The position numbers and the translations under genes were made by a program. The notes beneath the pieces were generated by a model. It worked only from the letters and a program-made list of their open reading frames with translations. It did not search any database and was not told the DNA's origin. Positions 19,161 through 28,349 of a DNA stretch of 64,000 nucleotides are shown here, in pieces (the stretch's first letter is position 1; each line of letters starts with the position of its first letter). Origin of the DNA: Candidatus Enterococcus testudinis (GTDB taxonomy: Bacteria; Bacillota; Bacilli; Lactobacillales; Enterococcaceae); the NCBI RefSeq assembly GCF_002140915.1, contig NZ_NGKU01000001.1, forward strand, positions 2,432,628 to 2,496,627, in the 5' to 3' direction.

Positions 19161-20268
19161 TTATTTTTGGTTTAGTTTTAGCTTCAAAAAGGCATCGATA
19201 AATCCAGCAAGATCACCGTCCATCACTGCTTGAACATTCCCTGTTTCAAAATTGGTCCGATGATCTTTGACCATTGAATAAGGATGGAAGACATACGACC
19301 GAATTTGAGAACCCCAGCCAATCTCCATCTGCTCGCCACGCAGGGCAGCCGCTTCTTGTTCTTTCTTCTCTACTTCTAATTGATACAATTTGGCCTTCAA
19401 CATACCCATCGCTTGTTCTCGGTTTTTCAATTGTGAACGTTGTGCTTGACTGGCCACGACCGTTCCAGTCGGTAAGTGGGTGATTCGAACAGCTGATTCC
19501 GTTTTGTTGATATGCTGACCACCTGCACCACTGGCCCGATAGGTATCGATTTTCAAATCATCAGAATTGATTTCGATGTCGATATTGCCATCTAATTCAG
19601 GCATGACATCGACGGAACAAAATGATGTATGGCGGCGTTTCGCAGAATCAAAAGGCGAAATACGGACCAATCGATGGACACCTTTTTCGGATTTCAGATA
19701 GCCGTACGCATTATGACCTTTGACCAATAGTGTCACACTTTTGATACCTGCTTCATCCCCTGCTTGATAGTCCAGCATTTCCACTGTATACCCCTGTTGT
19801 TCGCAAAAACGCGTGTACATCCGCAAGAGCATGCTGCCCCAGTCTTGTGACTCGGTGCCGCCAGCACCAGGATGTAATTCGATGATCGCATTGTTGCGGT
19901 CATAAGGTTCATCCAGCAACATCGCCAATTCGTAAGTCGCCATCTTGTCGCTTAACTGTTGCATCCGCTCAGCCAATTCAGCTTCCATTTCTTCGTCGGA
20001 TTCTTCTTGGATCATTTCCAGCATGACATCTAATTCTTCCAATTCTTCTGCCAGCTGATTGAATTGATCATAGGTTTCTTTGTTGGCATTGTTGGCATTG
20101 ATGACCGTTTGTGCTTTTTCTGAATCATCCCAAAACGTAGGGTCCGCCATTTGATGTTCTGCTTCTGCAATATCTTCTTCTAATTGATCTAAGTCAAAGA
20201 GACCCCCTAAAACTAGTTATTTTTTCATGCATTTCATTCAATTGATTACGGATATCTGCGATTTCCAT
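19161..20268 (-). CDS. prfB: Peptide chain release factor 2 with programmed +1 frameshift
   Basis: RF2 recognises UAA and UGA stop codons. The gene starts at ATG 20268 (after GAAGG) and reads 24 codons to an in-frame TGA at 20196-20194. The context AGGGGGTCTCTTTGAC is the classic autoregulatory site: an internal Shine-Dalgarno, then CTT TGA C, where the ribosome slips +1. The main frame then runs to 19161, giving about 368 residues. Catalytic GGQ is in [14 protein letters not shown], and the stop-recognition SPF motif is in [11 protein letters not shown]. Annotation from the internal ATG at 20150 would be wrong. Confidence 0.97.
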
Positions 20269-20302
20269 TATATTTCCTTCTTTCTTTTCGTTGTACGTGA
20301 AA

Positions 20303-20333
20303 GTAGGCTGGACAAAAATTCCTGCCAGCCTAC
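20303..20333 (-). other. Hairpin between secA and prfB
   Basis: GTAGGCTGG and CCAGCCTAC form a perfect 9-bp stem with a 13-base loop. On the minus strand only a short T run follows, so it may be a weak terminator or processing site that tunes prfB expression relative to secA. Confidence 0.5.
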
Positions 20334-20348
20334 CCCAACTTTACATTC

Positions 20349-22853
20349 TTACATGTTTTTCCCGTGACAATTTTTGAATTTCTTACCGCTGCCGCAAGGA
20401 CACGGATCATTGCGACCAACATTTTTAAAACTTGGCTCTTGTTTGGCCGGTGCTTCTTCAACGCCTTGCGCTTCACCTTGGGCCACTTGTTCCCGTTGGA
20501 CGTTTTGGCGGATTTCAGCTTTCATGAATAATCGGGTTACTTCGTATTCGATTGCCCCAACCATATTTTCAAACATATTGTATCCTTCTGTTTGATATTC
20601 AACCAATGGATTATTTTGTCCATAGGCCCGCAATCCAACAGATTGTCGTAGTTGGTCCATCGCATCGATATGATCTGTCCATTTGGTATCTACAACACGT
20701 AGAATAACCACTTTTTCAAATTCCAGTAATTGTTCAGGACTATTCAACTGCGCTTTCTTTTGATCAAAGATTTCTTGCGCCCGTTGATTCAGATAGTCTT
20801 TGATTTCTTGTGCTGATTTTCCTTTTATGCTATCGACTGAGATGCTCTCTTCATGAACCAAAGCATTTGCCGCAAAATCGACGATACCTTCGTAGTTCCA
20901 TTCGCTTTCTTCCCCTTGCGTATGGCTATCCACAATACGACTGATTGAGCGTTTGACCATATTCATCAAAGTTTGTGATAGGTCTTTTTCTTCTTTGATG
21001 ACTTCTTGGCGTTGGCCGTAGATGACTTCCCGTTGTTCCCGCATCACATCGTCGTATTGCAAGACATTCTTACGGGTATCGTAGTTGTTTCCTTCAACCC
21101 GTTTTTGGGCAGATTCAACTTGTTTAGACAACATTTTACTTTGGATCACTGCATCTTCTTCATCAATCTTCATCCGATCCAAGAAAACTTTGATTCGTTC
21201 AGAACCGAATCGTTTCATTAAGTCGTCTTCTAATGAAAGATAAAATTGTGACATACCAGGATCGCCTTGGCGTCCCGCCCGTCCCCGCAGCTGATTATCG
21301 ATCCGGCGTGATTCATGGCGCTCCGTACCAACAACGGCTAAACCGCCAAGTTCTGCGACATCTAAACCTAACTTGATATCAGTTCCCCGACCAGCCATGT
21401 TGGTAGCGATCGTGACTGCACCTTTTTGACCGGCATTTAAAATGATTTCCGCTTCTTTAAAGTGGTTTTTGGCATTCAGCACTTCATGCGGTATTTTCTC
21501 ACGGTCAAGCATGCTAGACAGCAATTCAGAAGTTTCAACTGCCACTGTACCAACCAAAACTGGTTGTCCTTTGCGGTGGCGTTCTTTGATGTCTTGGACC
21601 ACTGCTTGGAATTTGCTTTCTAAAGTTGGATAGAGCAAATCTGCACGGTCATCCCGAACGATTGGTCTATTTGTCGGAATTTGGATGACTTGCATGTTAT
21701 AGATTTCACGGAACTCTTCTTCTTCCGTTTTGGCAGTACCCGTCATCCCAGACAATTTTTTGTACATCCGGAAATAGTTTTGAAAGGTGATCGATGCCAT
21801 GGTTTTGGTTTCATCTTCGATTTCAACATTTTCTTTGGCTTCAATGGCTTGATGCAACCCATCAGAATAGCGACGACCATCCATGATCCGCCCCGTAAAT
21901 TGGTCAACGATCAAGACTTTGCCATCTTGGACCACGTAATCAAAGTCGCGAATCATGATGTAATTGGCCCGCAAAGCTTGATCCATATGATGCGTCAACG
22001 CTGTATTTTCAATATCATAGAGATTATTCAAGCCAAATGTTTCTTCGGCTTTCTCGATACCTTTTTCAGTCAACCCAATCGTTTTTGATTGGATATCGAT
22101 TTTGTAATCTTCTTCTTCCACCAAGCGTTTGACAAAATTGTCGACACGATTGTACAATGCCGTTGATTTTTCGGCTTGACCTGAAATGATCAGTGGCGTT
22201 CTCGCTTCATCGATCAAGATCGAATCGACTTCATCGACGATGGCATAGTTCAATGGACGTTGCACCATTTGGTGACGATACACGACCATATTATCCCGCA
22301 AATAATCAAATCCTAGTTCATTATTGGTACTATACGTGATATCACACGCATAGGCCGCTCGTTTTTCTTCGGCTGATTTAGCGTTGATATTCAGACCAAC
22401 TGTCAAACCTAAGAATTCATAAAGATCGCCCATTTCTGTTGAGTCACGGGTGGCTAAATATTCATTGACGGTAACGACGTGAACCCCTTCGCCACTGATG
22501 GCATTTAAATAAACGGGTAATGTAGCGGTCAAGGTTTTCCCTTCACCAGTACGCATTTCAGGAATGTTCCCGTCATGCAAGACCACCCCACCCATCAATT
22601 GGACATGGTAAGGGTACAATCCCAACACCCGTTTGGCAGCTTCGCGGACAACCGCAAATGCTTCTGGCAGTAATTGATCTAATGTCTCTCCACCTTGATA
22701 ACGGCGACGAAACTCCTCGGTTTTTTCACGAATTTGTTCATCTGTTAAAGCGGCCATTTCGTCCGCGTGGGATTCAACTTGAGTGGCAATATGGTCAAGA
22801 CGTTTTAATTCTTTTTTATCGTTTTCGATTAATTTTCTAAAAAAATTGGCCAT
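20349..22853 (-). CDS. secA: SecA, preprotein translocase ATPase
   Basis: 834-residue motor of the general secretion pathway, driving preproteins through SecYEG. Walker A is MRTGEGKT; the DEAD-like motif is [20 protein letters not shown]. The helicase-like second domain has [13 protein letters not shown] and [13 protein letters not shown]. The C-terminus has the zinc-binding tail [16 protein letters not shown] that docks on SecB or ribosomes. Length is normal. A candidate promoter just upstream has TTTCAT and TAAAAT separated by 17 bp. Confidence 0.98.
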   Translation of the reverse strand: MANFFRKLIENDKKELKRLDHIATQVESHADEMAALTDEQIREKTEEFRRRYQGGETLDQLLPEAFAVVREAAKRVLGLYPYHVQLMGGVVLHDGNIPEMRTGEGKTLTATLPVYLNAISGEGVHVVTVNEYLATRDSTEMGDLYEFLGLTVGLNINAKSAEEKRAAYACDITYSTNNELGFDYLRDNMVVYRHQMVQRPLNYAIVDEVDSILIDEARTPLIISGQAEKSTALYNRVDNFVKRLVEEEDYKIDIQSKTIGLTEKGIEKAEETFGLNNLYDIENTALTHHMDQALRANYIMIRDFDYVVQDGKVLIVDQFTGRIMDGRRYSDGLHQAIEAKENVEIEDETKTMASITFQNYFRMYKKLSGMTGTAKTEEEEFREIYNMQVIQIPTNRPIVRDDRADLLYPTLESKFQAVVQDIKERHRKGQPVLVGTVAVETSELLSSMLDREKIPHEVLNAKNHFKEAEIILNAGQKGAVTIATNMAGRGTDIKLGLDVAELGGLAVVGTERHESRRIDNQLRGRAGRQGDPGMSQFYLSLEDDLMKRFGSERIKVFLDRMKIDEEDAVIQSKMLSKQVESAQKRVEGNNYDTRKNVLQYDDVMREQREVIYGQRQEVIKEEKDLSQTLMNMVKRSISRIVDSHTQGEESEWNYEGIVDFAANALVHEESISVDSIKGKSAQEIKDYLNQRAQEIFDQKKAQLNSPEQLLEFEKVVILRVVDTKWTDHIDAMDQLRQSVGLRAYGQNNPLVEYQTEGYNMFENMVGAIEYEVTRLFMKAEIRQNVQREQVAQGEAQGVEEAPAKQEPSFKNVGRNDPCPCGSGKKFKNCHGKNM

Positions 22854-23033
22854 GCGTAACTAATTCTCCTTTTATATCTACTTTTCCAAGCTAGAAACTC
22901 TCCTAACCATTTTATCACTTGTTCATCATAAATGAAATATTTTTCGTGCGGGAAGTCAACCATACAGCAAAAACTTAAAGAGCGTGATGTTTTTCTGACA
23001 GTTTATTGAAGGAATTACAAGACCTACTCTATC

Positions 23034-23045
23034 GCAACCGTTTGC
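23034..23045. promoter_or_regulatory. Distal LacI/MalR-type operator
   Basis: GCAACCGTTTGC is a near-perfect 12-bp palindrome with a central CG (one mismatched pair), the shape of LacI-family operators such as those bound by MalR. Its centre lies 178 bp from the proximal operator at 23212-23223, close to 17 helical turns. Confidence 0.6.
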
Positions 23046-23199
23046 TTTCTTTATAAGATTATATTTTAGCCGTCACTATAAATCACAAATCTATTGTGCA
23101 ATAACTTAGGTTTAATTATCAGAAAAATCTTTAAAAACACACATAATTATTGATATTAAAGGACTTTAGATGATTTTTTCAAAAAAAACAATTTACAGC

Positions 23200-23228
23200 T
23201 TGACTATATCCGCAATCGGTTGCATAAT
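23200..23228 (+). promoter_or_regulatory. Sigma-A promoter of the maltodextrin operon
   Basis: TTGACT (23200-23205), 17-bp spacer, CATAAT (23223-23228). Transcription should start near 23235, leaving a leader of about 35 bases before the binding-protein gene. Confidence 0.8.
23212..23223. promoter_or_regulatory. Proximal LacI/MalR-type operator within the promoter spacer
   Basis: GCAATCGGTTGC, a near-palindrome (one mismatched pair) lying between the -35 and -10 boxes. A bound repressor would block polymerase directly. It resembles the MalR sites of streptococcal and enterococcal maltose genes. No malR gene is in the window. Confidence 0.65.
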
Positions 23229-23233
23229 GATAG

Positions 23234-23248
23234 ATGTAAACGTAATCA
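23234..23248. promoter_or_regulatory. cre site (CcpA) at the maltodextrin operon start point
   Basis: ATGTAAACGTAATCA fits the cre consensus WTGNAANCGNWNNCW at every defined position and overlaps the expected transcription start. CcpA binding here would repress the operon in glucose. Confidence 0.82.
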
Positions 23249-23269
23249 TTCATATTAGGAGGAAATAAG

Positions 23270-24529
23270 ATGAAAGTAGATGTAAAGAAATTACTTATCG
23301 GGGGCAGTATTCTTAGTTTATCAGCAATGGTGTTAGGCGCATGCGGCAGCAGTAGTGATGATACAGACACGTCTACTGCCGGCGATACAGAAACAAGCAC
23401 CAAGGTTGAAGGCGATATCAAATTATGGGTCGATACGGAACACATTGATGCACTTCAAGGACAAGTAGATAAATTCGAAGAAGAATATCCTGATGTAACT
23501 GTCACAGTTGCTGTTGGCTCTTCTGCAGATGCCAAAGCAGATGTTTCCAAAGATCCAGAACAAGCAGCAGATGTCTTCATGATGCCTCATGACCAAGTTG
23601 GACAAATGGCTGAAGCGGGTTTGATTTATCCAATTGGTGAAAAACAAGCTGAAACAATCAAAGATACCAACGTTGAAGCAGCTGTCGATGCGGTTACTTG
23701 GCAAGATAAAATTTATGGCTATCCTTACGGCGTCGAATCACAAGTTCTTTATTACAATACGTCTACTTTAAGCGAAGATGATGTGAAAACTTGGGAAGGT
23801 TTGACTTCTGCTGGTGTGATCGGTACGAACTTTGCTGAAGATGGCGCCAACTATATTTTCGGACCATTATTTATGAGCAATGGCAACGTCTTATATGGAG
23901 ATGATGGCGAAGATATCAATGGCACAAACTTCAATAACGAAGCGGGCATCGAAGTGATGCAATGGATTGCGGATCAAAAAGACAATGCAGGTGTTTTACA
24001 AGCCAGCGAATCAGCATTATCTGACTTGCAATCTGGTAAATCAGATGCCTTTCTTTCTGGCCCTTGGTCTAAAAATGACGTAGAAAAAGCCCTAGGCGAC
24101 AACATGGGCGTAGCAGCATATCCAACAATCGATTTCGGCAGCGGCGCACAACAAATGAAAGCTTTCTTGGGCGTGAAATTATATGCGGTCAACCAACAAA
24201 CACAAGCACCTTTAGCTGCAATGGCACTGGCTGAATATTTAAGTAATCAAGAAACGCAAGAAATCGAATTTACTGAAAATGGCGTAGTTCCTTCTAACAA
24301 AGATGCCCAATCATCTGATGCAGTGACTTCTGACGCTGTGGCAAAAGCGGTAATGGAGATGTCAGATACAGATCATTCTGTTGTTATGCCGAAACTGCCA
24401 GAGATGGTTTCATTCTGGCCGCCAATGGATGCCTTGATCAATGACACGTACAAAGGTCAAATCAAAGCAGATGATTTCCAAGATAAATTGGACAAATTTG
24501 TTTCCGATATTTCAAAAGTAAGTGAATAA
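23270..24529 (+). CDS. Maltose/maltodextrin-type ABC transporter substrate-binding lipoprotein
   Basis: 419-residue family-1 solute-binding lipoprotein. The signal peptide ends in the lipobox LGAC (cysteine near residue 25), followed by a Ser/Asp/Thr-rich linker. The mature part has the MalE/MdxE pattern (IKLWVDTEH near its start, YGYPYGVESQVLYYN, and WPPMDALINDTY near the end). It should capture maltodextrins or a related alpha-glucoside outside the membrane. The start has a perfect AGGAGG. It is the first gene of a three-gene importer operon. The sugar identity is inferred from similarity and from the MalR-like and cre sites. Confidence 0.88.
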   Translation: MKVDVKKLLIGGSILSLSAMVLGACGSSSDDTDTSTAGDTETSTKVEGDIKLWVDTEHIDALQGQVDKFEEEYPDVTVTVAVGSSADAKADVSKDPEQAADVFMMPHDQVGQMAEAGLIYPIGEKQAETIKDTNVEAAVDAVTWQDKIYGYPYGVESQVLYYNTSTLSEDDVKTWEGLTSAGVIGTNFAEDGANYIFGPLFMSNGNVLYGDDGEDINGTNFNNEAGIEVMQWIADQKDNAGVLQASESALSDLQSGKSDAFLSGPWSKNDVEKALGDNMGVAAYPTIDFGSGAQQMKAFLGVKLYAVNQQTQAPLAAMALAEYLSNQETQEIEFTENGVVPSNKDAQSSDAVTSDAVAKAVMEMSDTDHSVVMPKLPEMVSFWPPMDALINDTYKGQIKADDFQDKLDKFVSDISKVSE

Positions 24530-24543
24530 TCATATACGGGTCG

Positions 24544-24569
24544 AAAAGGGAAAGCCTGCTTTCCCTTTT
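24544..24569 (+). terminator. Intercistronic hairpin after the binding-protein gene
   Basis: AAAAGGGAAAG pairs with CTTTCCCTTTT around CCTG, an 11-bp stem, followed by a short CTATTT. Such hairpins between binding-protein and permease genes usually stabilise the upstream message or partly terminate it, giving excess binding protein. Confidence 0.7.
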
Positions 24570-24601
24570 CTATTTAAGGAAAGAAAGTAAGGTGAATACA
24601 C

Positions 24602-25948
24602 ATGTTTAACAAAAAGAATGCTTCAGCTGTCACTTATCGAGAAGTGCTGAAACATGGAGATTGGTCTGAGAAAGCTTCCTTTCTGATCATGGGTTGCGCG
24701 AATTTGGCCCACAAACAATGGTTGAAAGGAATCATTTTCCTAGGTGCGCAAATTGGGTTCCTCGCATGGTTTATCCGAAATGGCTTTCACGCGTTGCTCA
24801 TGTTGCAAACATTAGGTACCCAAAAACAAGGATTGGTCTACAACGAAGCAATGGGTATCGATATTTTGCAAAAAGGCGATAACTCCATGCTCTTACTATT
24901 ATTCGGTATTGCTTCATTGCTTGTCTGTGTATTATTGATCGTTTTGTATGTCATGAATCTGAAAAGTACACGACATCTTTATACGTTGAAAAAAAACGAC
25001 CAGCGAATCCCTTCAACAATGGACGATTTGCGTAGTCTTGTGAACGAACGTTTCCACGCAACATTAATGACCATTCCTTTGATTGGGGTCCTATTCTTTA
25101 CAATCTTACCGCTTTTATACATGATTTCTATTGCATTCACAAATTATGATCACAAAAACCTCCCGCCCAAAAATCTATTTACATGGGTAGGTTTGAGAAA
25201 CTTCACCAATGTCATTTCAGGAGATATGGCTTCTACGTTTTTCCCAGTTTTGACATGGACATTGATCTGGGCTGTTTTGGCGACGATCACTTGTTTCTTC
25301 TTCGGCGTCATTCTTGCATTGCTGATCAATGCGAAAGGTATTCGATACAAGAAGGTATGGCGGACGATTTTTGTTCTGACCATGGCAGTGCCTCAATTTG
25401 TTTCGTTATTGATCATGAGAAATCTTTTGAATGGTTCTGGACCAATCAATTCTATTCTCTTGAATCTCGGCTGGATCAATACTGCGATTCCTTTTTTGAC
25501 AGATCCTTTGTTTGCCAAAGTTAGTATTATCTTCGTCAATATGTGGATCGGTATACCGGCGACAATGTTGGTCACTACCGGTATTTTACAAAACTTAGAC
25601 CAGGAGCAAATCGAAGCGGCAGAAATTGACGGAGCGAATCGTTTCCAAATTTTCCATTCGATCACTTTCCCGCAAATTCTCTTCGTCATGATGCCAGCGC
25701 TGATTCAACAATTTATTGGTAATATCAATAACTTTAATGTCATTTTCCTATTGACAGGCGGCGGTCCTTCTAACTCGAACTACTATGGTGCGGGTTCAAC
25801 CGACCTTTTAGTAACATGGTTGTATAACTTGACCGTCAATACAATGGATTACAATTTAGCTTCGGTGATTGGTATCCTGATCTTTATTCTATCCGCAGTC
25901 TTCAGCCTATTTGCCTACACACGAACCAATTCATATAAGGAGGGATGA
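24602..25948 (+). CDS. Maltodextrin-type ABC permease, MalF-like
   Basis: 448-residue binding-protein-dependent permease. An N-terminal segment with extra membrane helices and a charged region (about 1-140) precedes the core permease domain, as in MalF/MdxF. The cytoplasmic EAA loop, which docks on the ATPase, reads EAAEIDGANRFQIF. It pairs with the MalG-like gene 3 bases downstream. No ATPase is encoded nearby, so a shared MsmX/MsmK-type ATPase elsewhere is expected. Confidence 0.9.
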   Translation: MFNKKNASAVTYREVLKHGDWSEKASFLIMGCANLAHKQWLKGIIFLGAQIGFLAWFIRNGFHALLMLQTLGTQKQGLVYNEAMGIDILQKGDNSMLLLLFGIASLLVCVLLIVLYVMNLKSTRHLYTLKKNDQRIPSTMDDLRSLVNERFHATLMTIPLIGVLFFTILPLLYMISIAFTNYDHKNLPPKNLFTWVGLRNFTNVISGDMASTFFPVLTWTLIWAVLATITCFFFGVILALLINAKGIRYKKVWRTIFVLTMAVPQFVSLLIMRNLLNGSGPINSILLNLGWINTAIPFLTDPLFAKVSIIFVNMWIGIPATMLVTTGILQNLDQEQIEAAEIDGANRFQIFHSITFPQILFVMMPALIQQFIGNINNFNVIFLLTGGGPSNSNYYGAGSTDLLVTWLYNLTVNTMDYNLASVIGILIFILSAVFSLFAYTRTNSYKEG

Positions 25949-25951
25949 TCC

Positions 25952-26821
25952 ATGGCTACCAAAACAAAGCAAAACAGTTACAGAAAAGGACAATCGAATA
26001 CACGTTTCCTCATTTATACTATTCTGATCATATTATCTGTGATCTGGTTATTTCCGATCGTTTGGATCGTTCTCACGAGTTTTAGAAGTGAAGGCGGCGC
26101 TTTCGTCCCGTATATTATTCCAAAAGAATTCACATTGGAAAATTATCGCCAACTGCTCGCCAATGACTCAGGCAGTTATCCCTTTGTTCGTTGGTTCTTA
26201 AACACCTTATTCGTTGCAACGTGCAGCTGTTTGCTTTCTACATTTATCACGATTGCGATGGCTTACTCATTGTCAAGGTTGCGCTTCAAACTAAGAAAAC
26301 CATTTTTGAAAGTGGCATTGGTCTTAAATATGTTCCCTGGATTTATGAGTATGATTGCAGTCTACTATATTTTGAAAGCATTGAACTTAACCCAAAGTTT
26401 ATTGGCCTTGATTTTGGTCTATTCTGCTGGTGCCGCTTTAGGATTCTATGTGGCAAAAGGCTTTTTCGATACGATTCCGATGGCTTTAGACGAATCAGCA
26501 ATGATCGACGGGGCGAACAAATGGGATATTTTTACAAAAATCACTTTGCCTCTATCAAAACCGATCATCGTTTATACCTCTTTGATGGCCTTTATGGGGC
26601 CTTGGATGGACTTTATCTTTGCCCGTATTATTATGGGTGATGATGTCAAGAACTACACAGTTGCGATTGGCCTGTATTCTATGATGACCAAAACCACCGC
26701 AAATTCATTGTTCATGTCCTTTACGGCTGGATGTGTCTTGATTGCGATTCCAATCACACTGCTATTTATTTATATGCAAAAATACTACGTTCAAGGAATT
26801 ACCTCCGGTTCTGTCAAATAA
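25952..26821 (+). CDS. Maltodextrin-type ABC permease, MalG-like
   Basis: 289-residue permease with six predicted membrane helices. The EAA loop reads DESAMIDGANKWDIF. The C-terminus (YYVQGITSGSVK) is the standard MalG/MdxG ending, whose tail contacts the ATPase. It lies in the same operon as the MalF-like gene and is the last gene; a terminator follows. Confidence 0.92.
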   Translation: MATKTKQNSYRKGQSNTRFLIYTILIILSVIWLFPIVWIVLTSFRSEGGAFVPYIIPKEFTLENYRQLLANDSGSYPFVRWFLNTLFVATCSCLLSTFITIAMAYSLSRLRFKLRKPFLKVALVLNMFPGFMSMIAVYYILKALNLTQSLLALILVYSAGAALGFYVAKGFFDTIPMALDESAMIDGANKWDIFTKITLPLSKPIIVYTSLMAFMGPWMDFIFARIIMGDDVKNYTVAIGLYSMMTKTTANSLFMSFTAGCVLIAIPITLLFIYMQKYYVQGITSGSVK

Positions 26822-26841
26822 CTAGACACTCCCGCTATCTT

Positions 26842-26890
26842 ACTGTATTTCAGCCTATCTTCGATCAAGATGCTGAGATACAGTTTTTTT
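26842..26890 (+). terminator. Terminator of the maltodextrin operon
   Basis: ACTGTATTTCAGC pairs, with one mismatch, with GCTGAGATACAGT, followed by T7. Confidence 0.85.
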
Positions 26891-26891
26891 G

Positions 26892-26922
26892 CAAAAAAAA
26901 ATAGAGCAGCCATAGCTGCTCC
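26892..26922 (-). terminator. Terminator of hpf
   Basis: On the minus strand GAGCAGC pairs with GCTGCTC around TATG, followed by a T-rich run of nine. It lies directly against the plus-strand terminator of the sugar operon. Confidence 0.88.
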
Positions 26923-26970
26923 ATTCAGTGTATTGAATTGGGGTGTTGTGTTGTCAAAGAGTAGGTCTGA

Positions 26971-27528
26971 TCAATCTGTTTCGATCAAGCCATATTTACC
27001 GTCTTTGCGGCGATACACAATGCTGGTTCCATTGGTTTCGGCATCTTCAAAGATAAAGAAGTTATGTCCAAGCATGTTCATTTGCAGAACAGCTTCTTCA
27101 CTATCCATTGGTTTCAGCGATAGGCGTTTTGTACGCACGATATCCAAATCTGAACCAATCGTTTCCTCATCATTTGATTCTGACGTGAATAAATCACCAT
27201 CAGTTGGCGGTACCAATGCTGTTTCTCTTGATTTGCGGTTGATTTTGGTTTTGAATTTGCGAATTTGACGTTCTAATTTATCAACGACCAAATCAATACT
27301 AGCATATAGATCAGGTGATGTTTCTTCCGCACGAAGCACTAGAAATGGTAATGGAATCGTTACTTCCACTTTCGCAGTTTTTTCTGTATATACCTTTAAA
27401 TTAACGTGCGCTGTTGCTTCAGGCACATCATTAAAATAACGTTCTAGTTTACCTACTTTTTTTTCTACGTAGTCGCGGATTGCTTCAGTTACCTCGATAT
27501 TTTCGCCACGCACATTGTATCTGAACAT
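26971..27528 (-). CDS. hpf: Long-form ribosome hibernation promoting factor (HPF)
   Basis: 185-residue long HPF that dimerises 70S ribosomes into inactive 100S particles in stationary phase. The N-terminal beta-alpha domain ([14 protein letters not shown], then [14 protein letters not shown]) binds the 30S decoding region. The C-terminal domain (about 130-185, with [27 protein letters not shown]) mediates dimerisation. In relatives hpf sits directly next to secA; here the sugar importer separates them. Confidence 0.97.
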   Translation of the reverse strand: MFRYNVRGENIEVTEAIRDYVEKKVGKLERYFNDVPEATAHVNLKVYTEKTAKVEVTIPLPFLVLRAEETSPDLYASIDLVVDKLERQIRKFKTKINRKSRETALVPPTDGDLFTSESNDEETIGSDLDIVRTKRLSLKPMDSEEAVLQMNMLGHNFFIFEDAETNGTSIVYRRKDGKYGLIETD

Positions 27529-27594
27529 ATAAATTACCCCTTTCGTCTACCAGTAAAGAAGGAAAAGGACCACTCTTTTCTTCTTCTTGATTCT

Positions 27595-27623
27595 ATTATA
27601 TCGAACTCTGATGAATTTGCCTA
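27595..27623 (-). promoter_or_regulatory. Promoter of hpf
   Basis: Minus strand TAGGCA, 17-bp spacer, perfect TATAAT, about 65 bases upstream of the hpf start. The -35 box is weak. Confidence 0.6.
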
Positions 27624-27665
27624 GTAAATCGAATATAAATTTCAAACGTTTTCAAAAAAAACGGG

Positions 27666-28349
27666 TCATCGGGCAAAAGAGATGGATTGAACAGACGCTG
27701 GTTGACAGCTATGGATCAGTGCAGCGGCATGATATAACGTTCGACCTGTTGTATAGACGTCGTCCACCAATAAGATCTTCTTTCCCATGATGCATTCTGC
27801 TGCTCCCTTCTTCAAGCAAAAAGGCTGAGGGATCGCCATACGTTCTTTCTTTGACAAAGCTGCTAGAGGTGCGAGGGCCATTGGTTTAAGTAAGTGTTCT
27901 TCATAGGACAGCCCAGCTGCATCTAATACTGCAGTCACTTGATTGAAGCCTCGGCTCTTGTATCGGTCGGTTGACAAAGGGATTGGAATCAGTTGATCAT
28001 AGCGATAGGCCTTCAATACTTTTTTGACATCTGTTGCCAAGACGTTTCGTAATCGGTAATCGCCCACCAACTTATATTGGTGCAGCCACTCTTTCATCCC
28101 TTCATTGTAAGCAAAGATGCCTCGATGATCGAACACAAAATCCGGATGAGTGCGGGTCCATTCCTGACAGTCCGAACAATGCTGCGTATCCCTTTGTCCG
28201 CAACAAGAACAGCACACCTGCCAATCGATCCTCTCTAAGCGATCTTCACAGCTCTGGCATCGTAAGTCGGATGGGATCAAAAGTGGGCATAACAGTTCCA
28301 ACATAGATACTTCTCTTAACACATCCTGATGGCACCAACTACAAATCAT
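27666..28349 (-). CDS. comFC: ComFC-type phosphoribosyltransferase-fold competence protein
   Basis: 227-residue ComFC/GntX family protein. The N-terminus has paired cysteines (CSWC, CQSC, CCSCC, CSDC) forming zinc sites. The C-terminal half has the phosphoribosyltransferase signature ILLVDDVYTTGRTL. In competent species it works with ComFA in DNA uptake through the membrane. It overlaps comFA by 11 bases. No stop interrupts it. Confidence 0.93.
   Translation of the reverse strand: MICSWCHQDVLREVSMLELLCPLLIPSDLRCQSCEDRLERIDWQVCCSCCGQRDTQHCSDCQEWTRTHPDFVFDHRGIFAYNEGMKEWLHQYKLVGDYRLRNVLATDVKKVLKAYRYDQLIPIPLSTDRYKSRGFNQVTAVLDAAGLSYEEHLLKPMALAPLAALSKKERMAIPQPFCLKKGAAECIMGKKILLVDDVYTTGRTLYHAAALIHSCQPASVQSISFAR

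Larger units (their letters stand above)
22854..23269. other. 416-bp divergent intergenic region secA/maltodextrin operon
   Basis: AT-rich. It holds the secA promoter side (22860-22950) and, toward the sugar operon, two LacI-type palindromes, a sigma-A promoter and a cre site, listed separately. I see no coding frame or RNA gene in it. Confidence 0.7.

Noticed and set aside
19161-20150. prfB starting at the internal ATG 20150
   Set aside because: A better ATG with ribosome site lies at 20268, linked by the classic CTTTGAC frameshift site.
21681-22088. 135-codon plus-strand frame inside secA
   Set aside because: It lies antisense to an intact, fully conserved secA, has no ribosome site and no recognisable product; a shadow frame.
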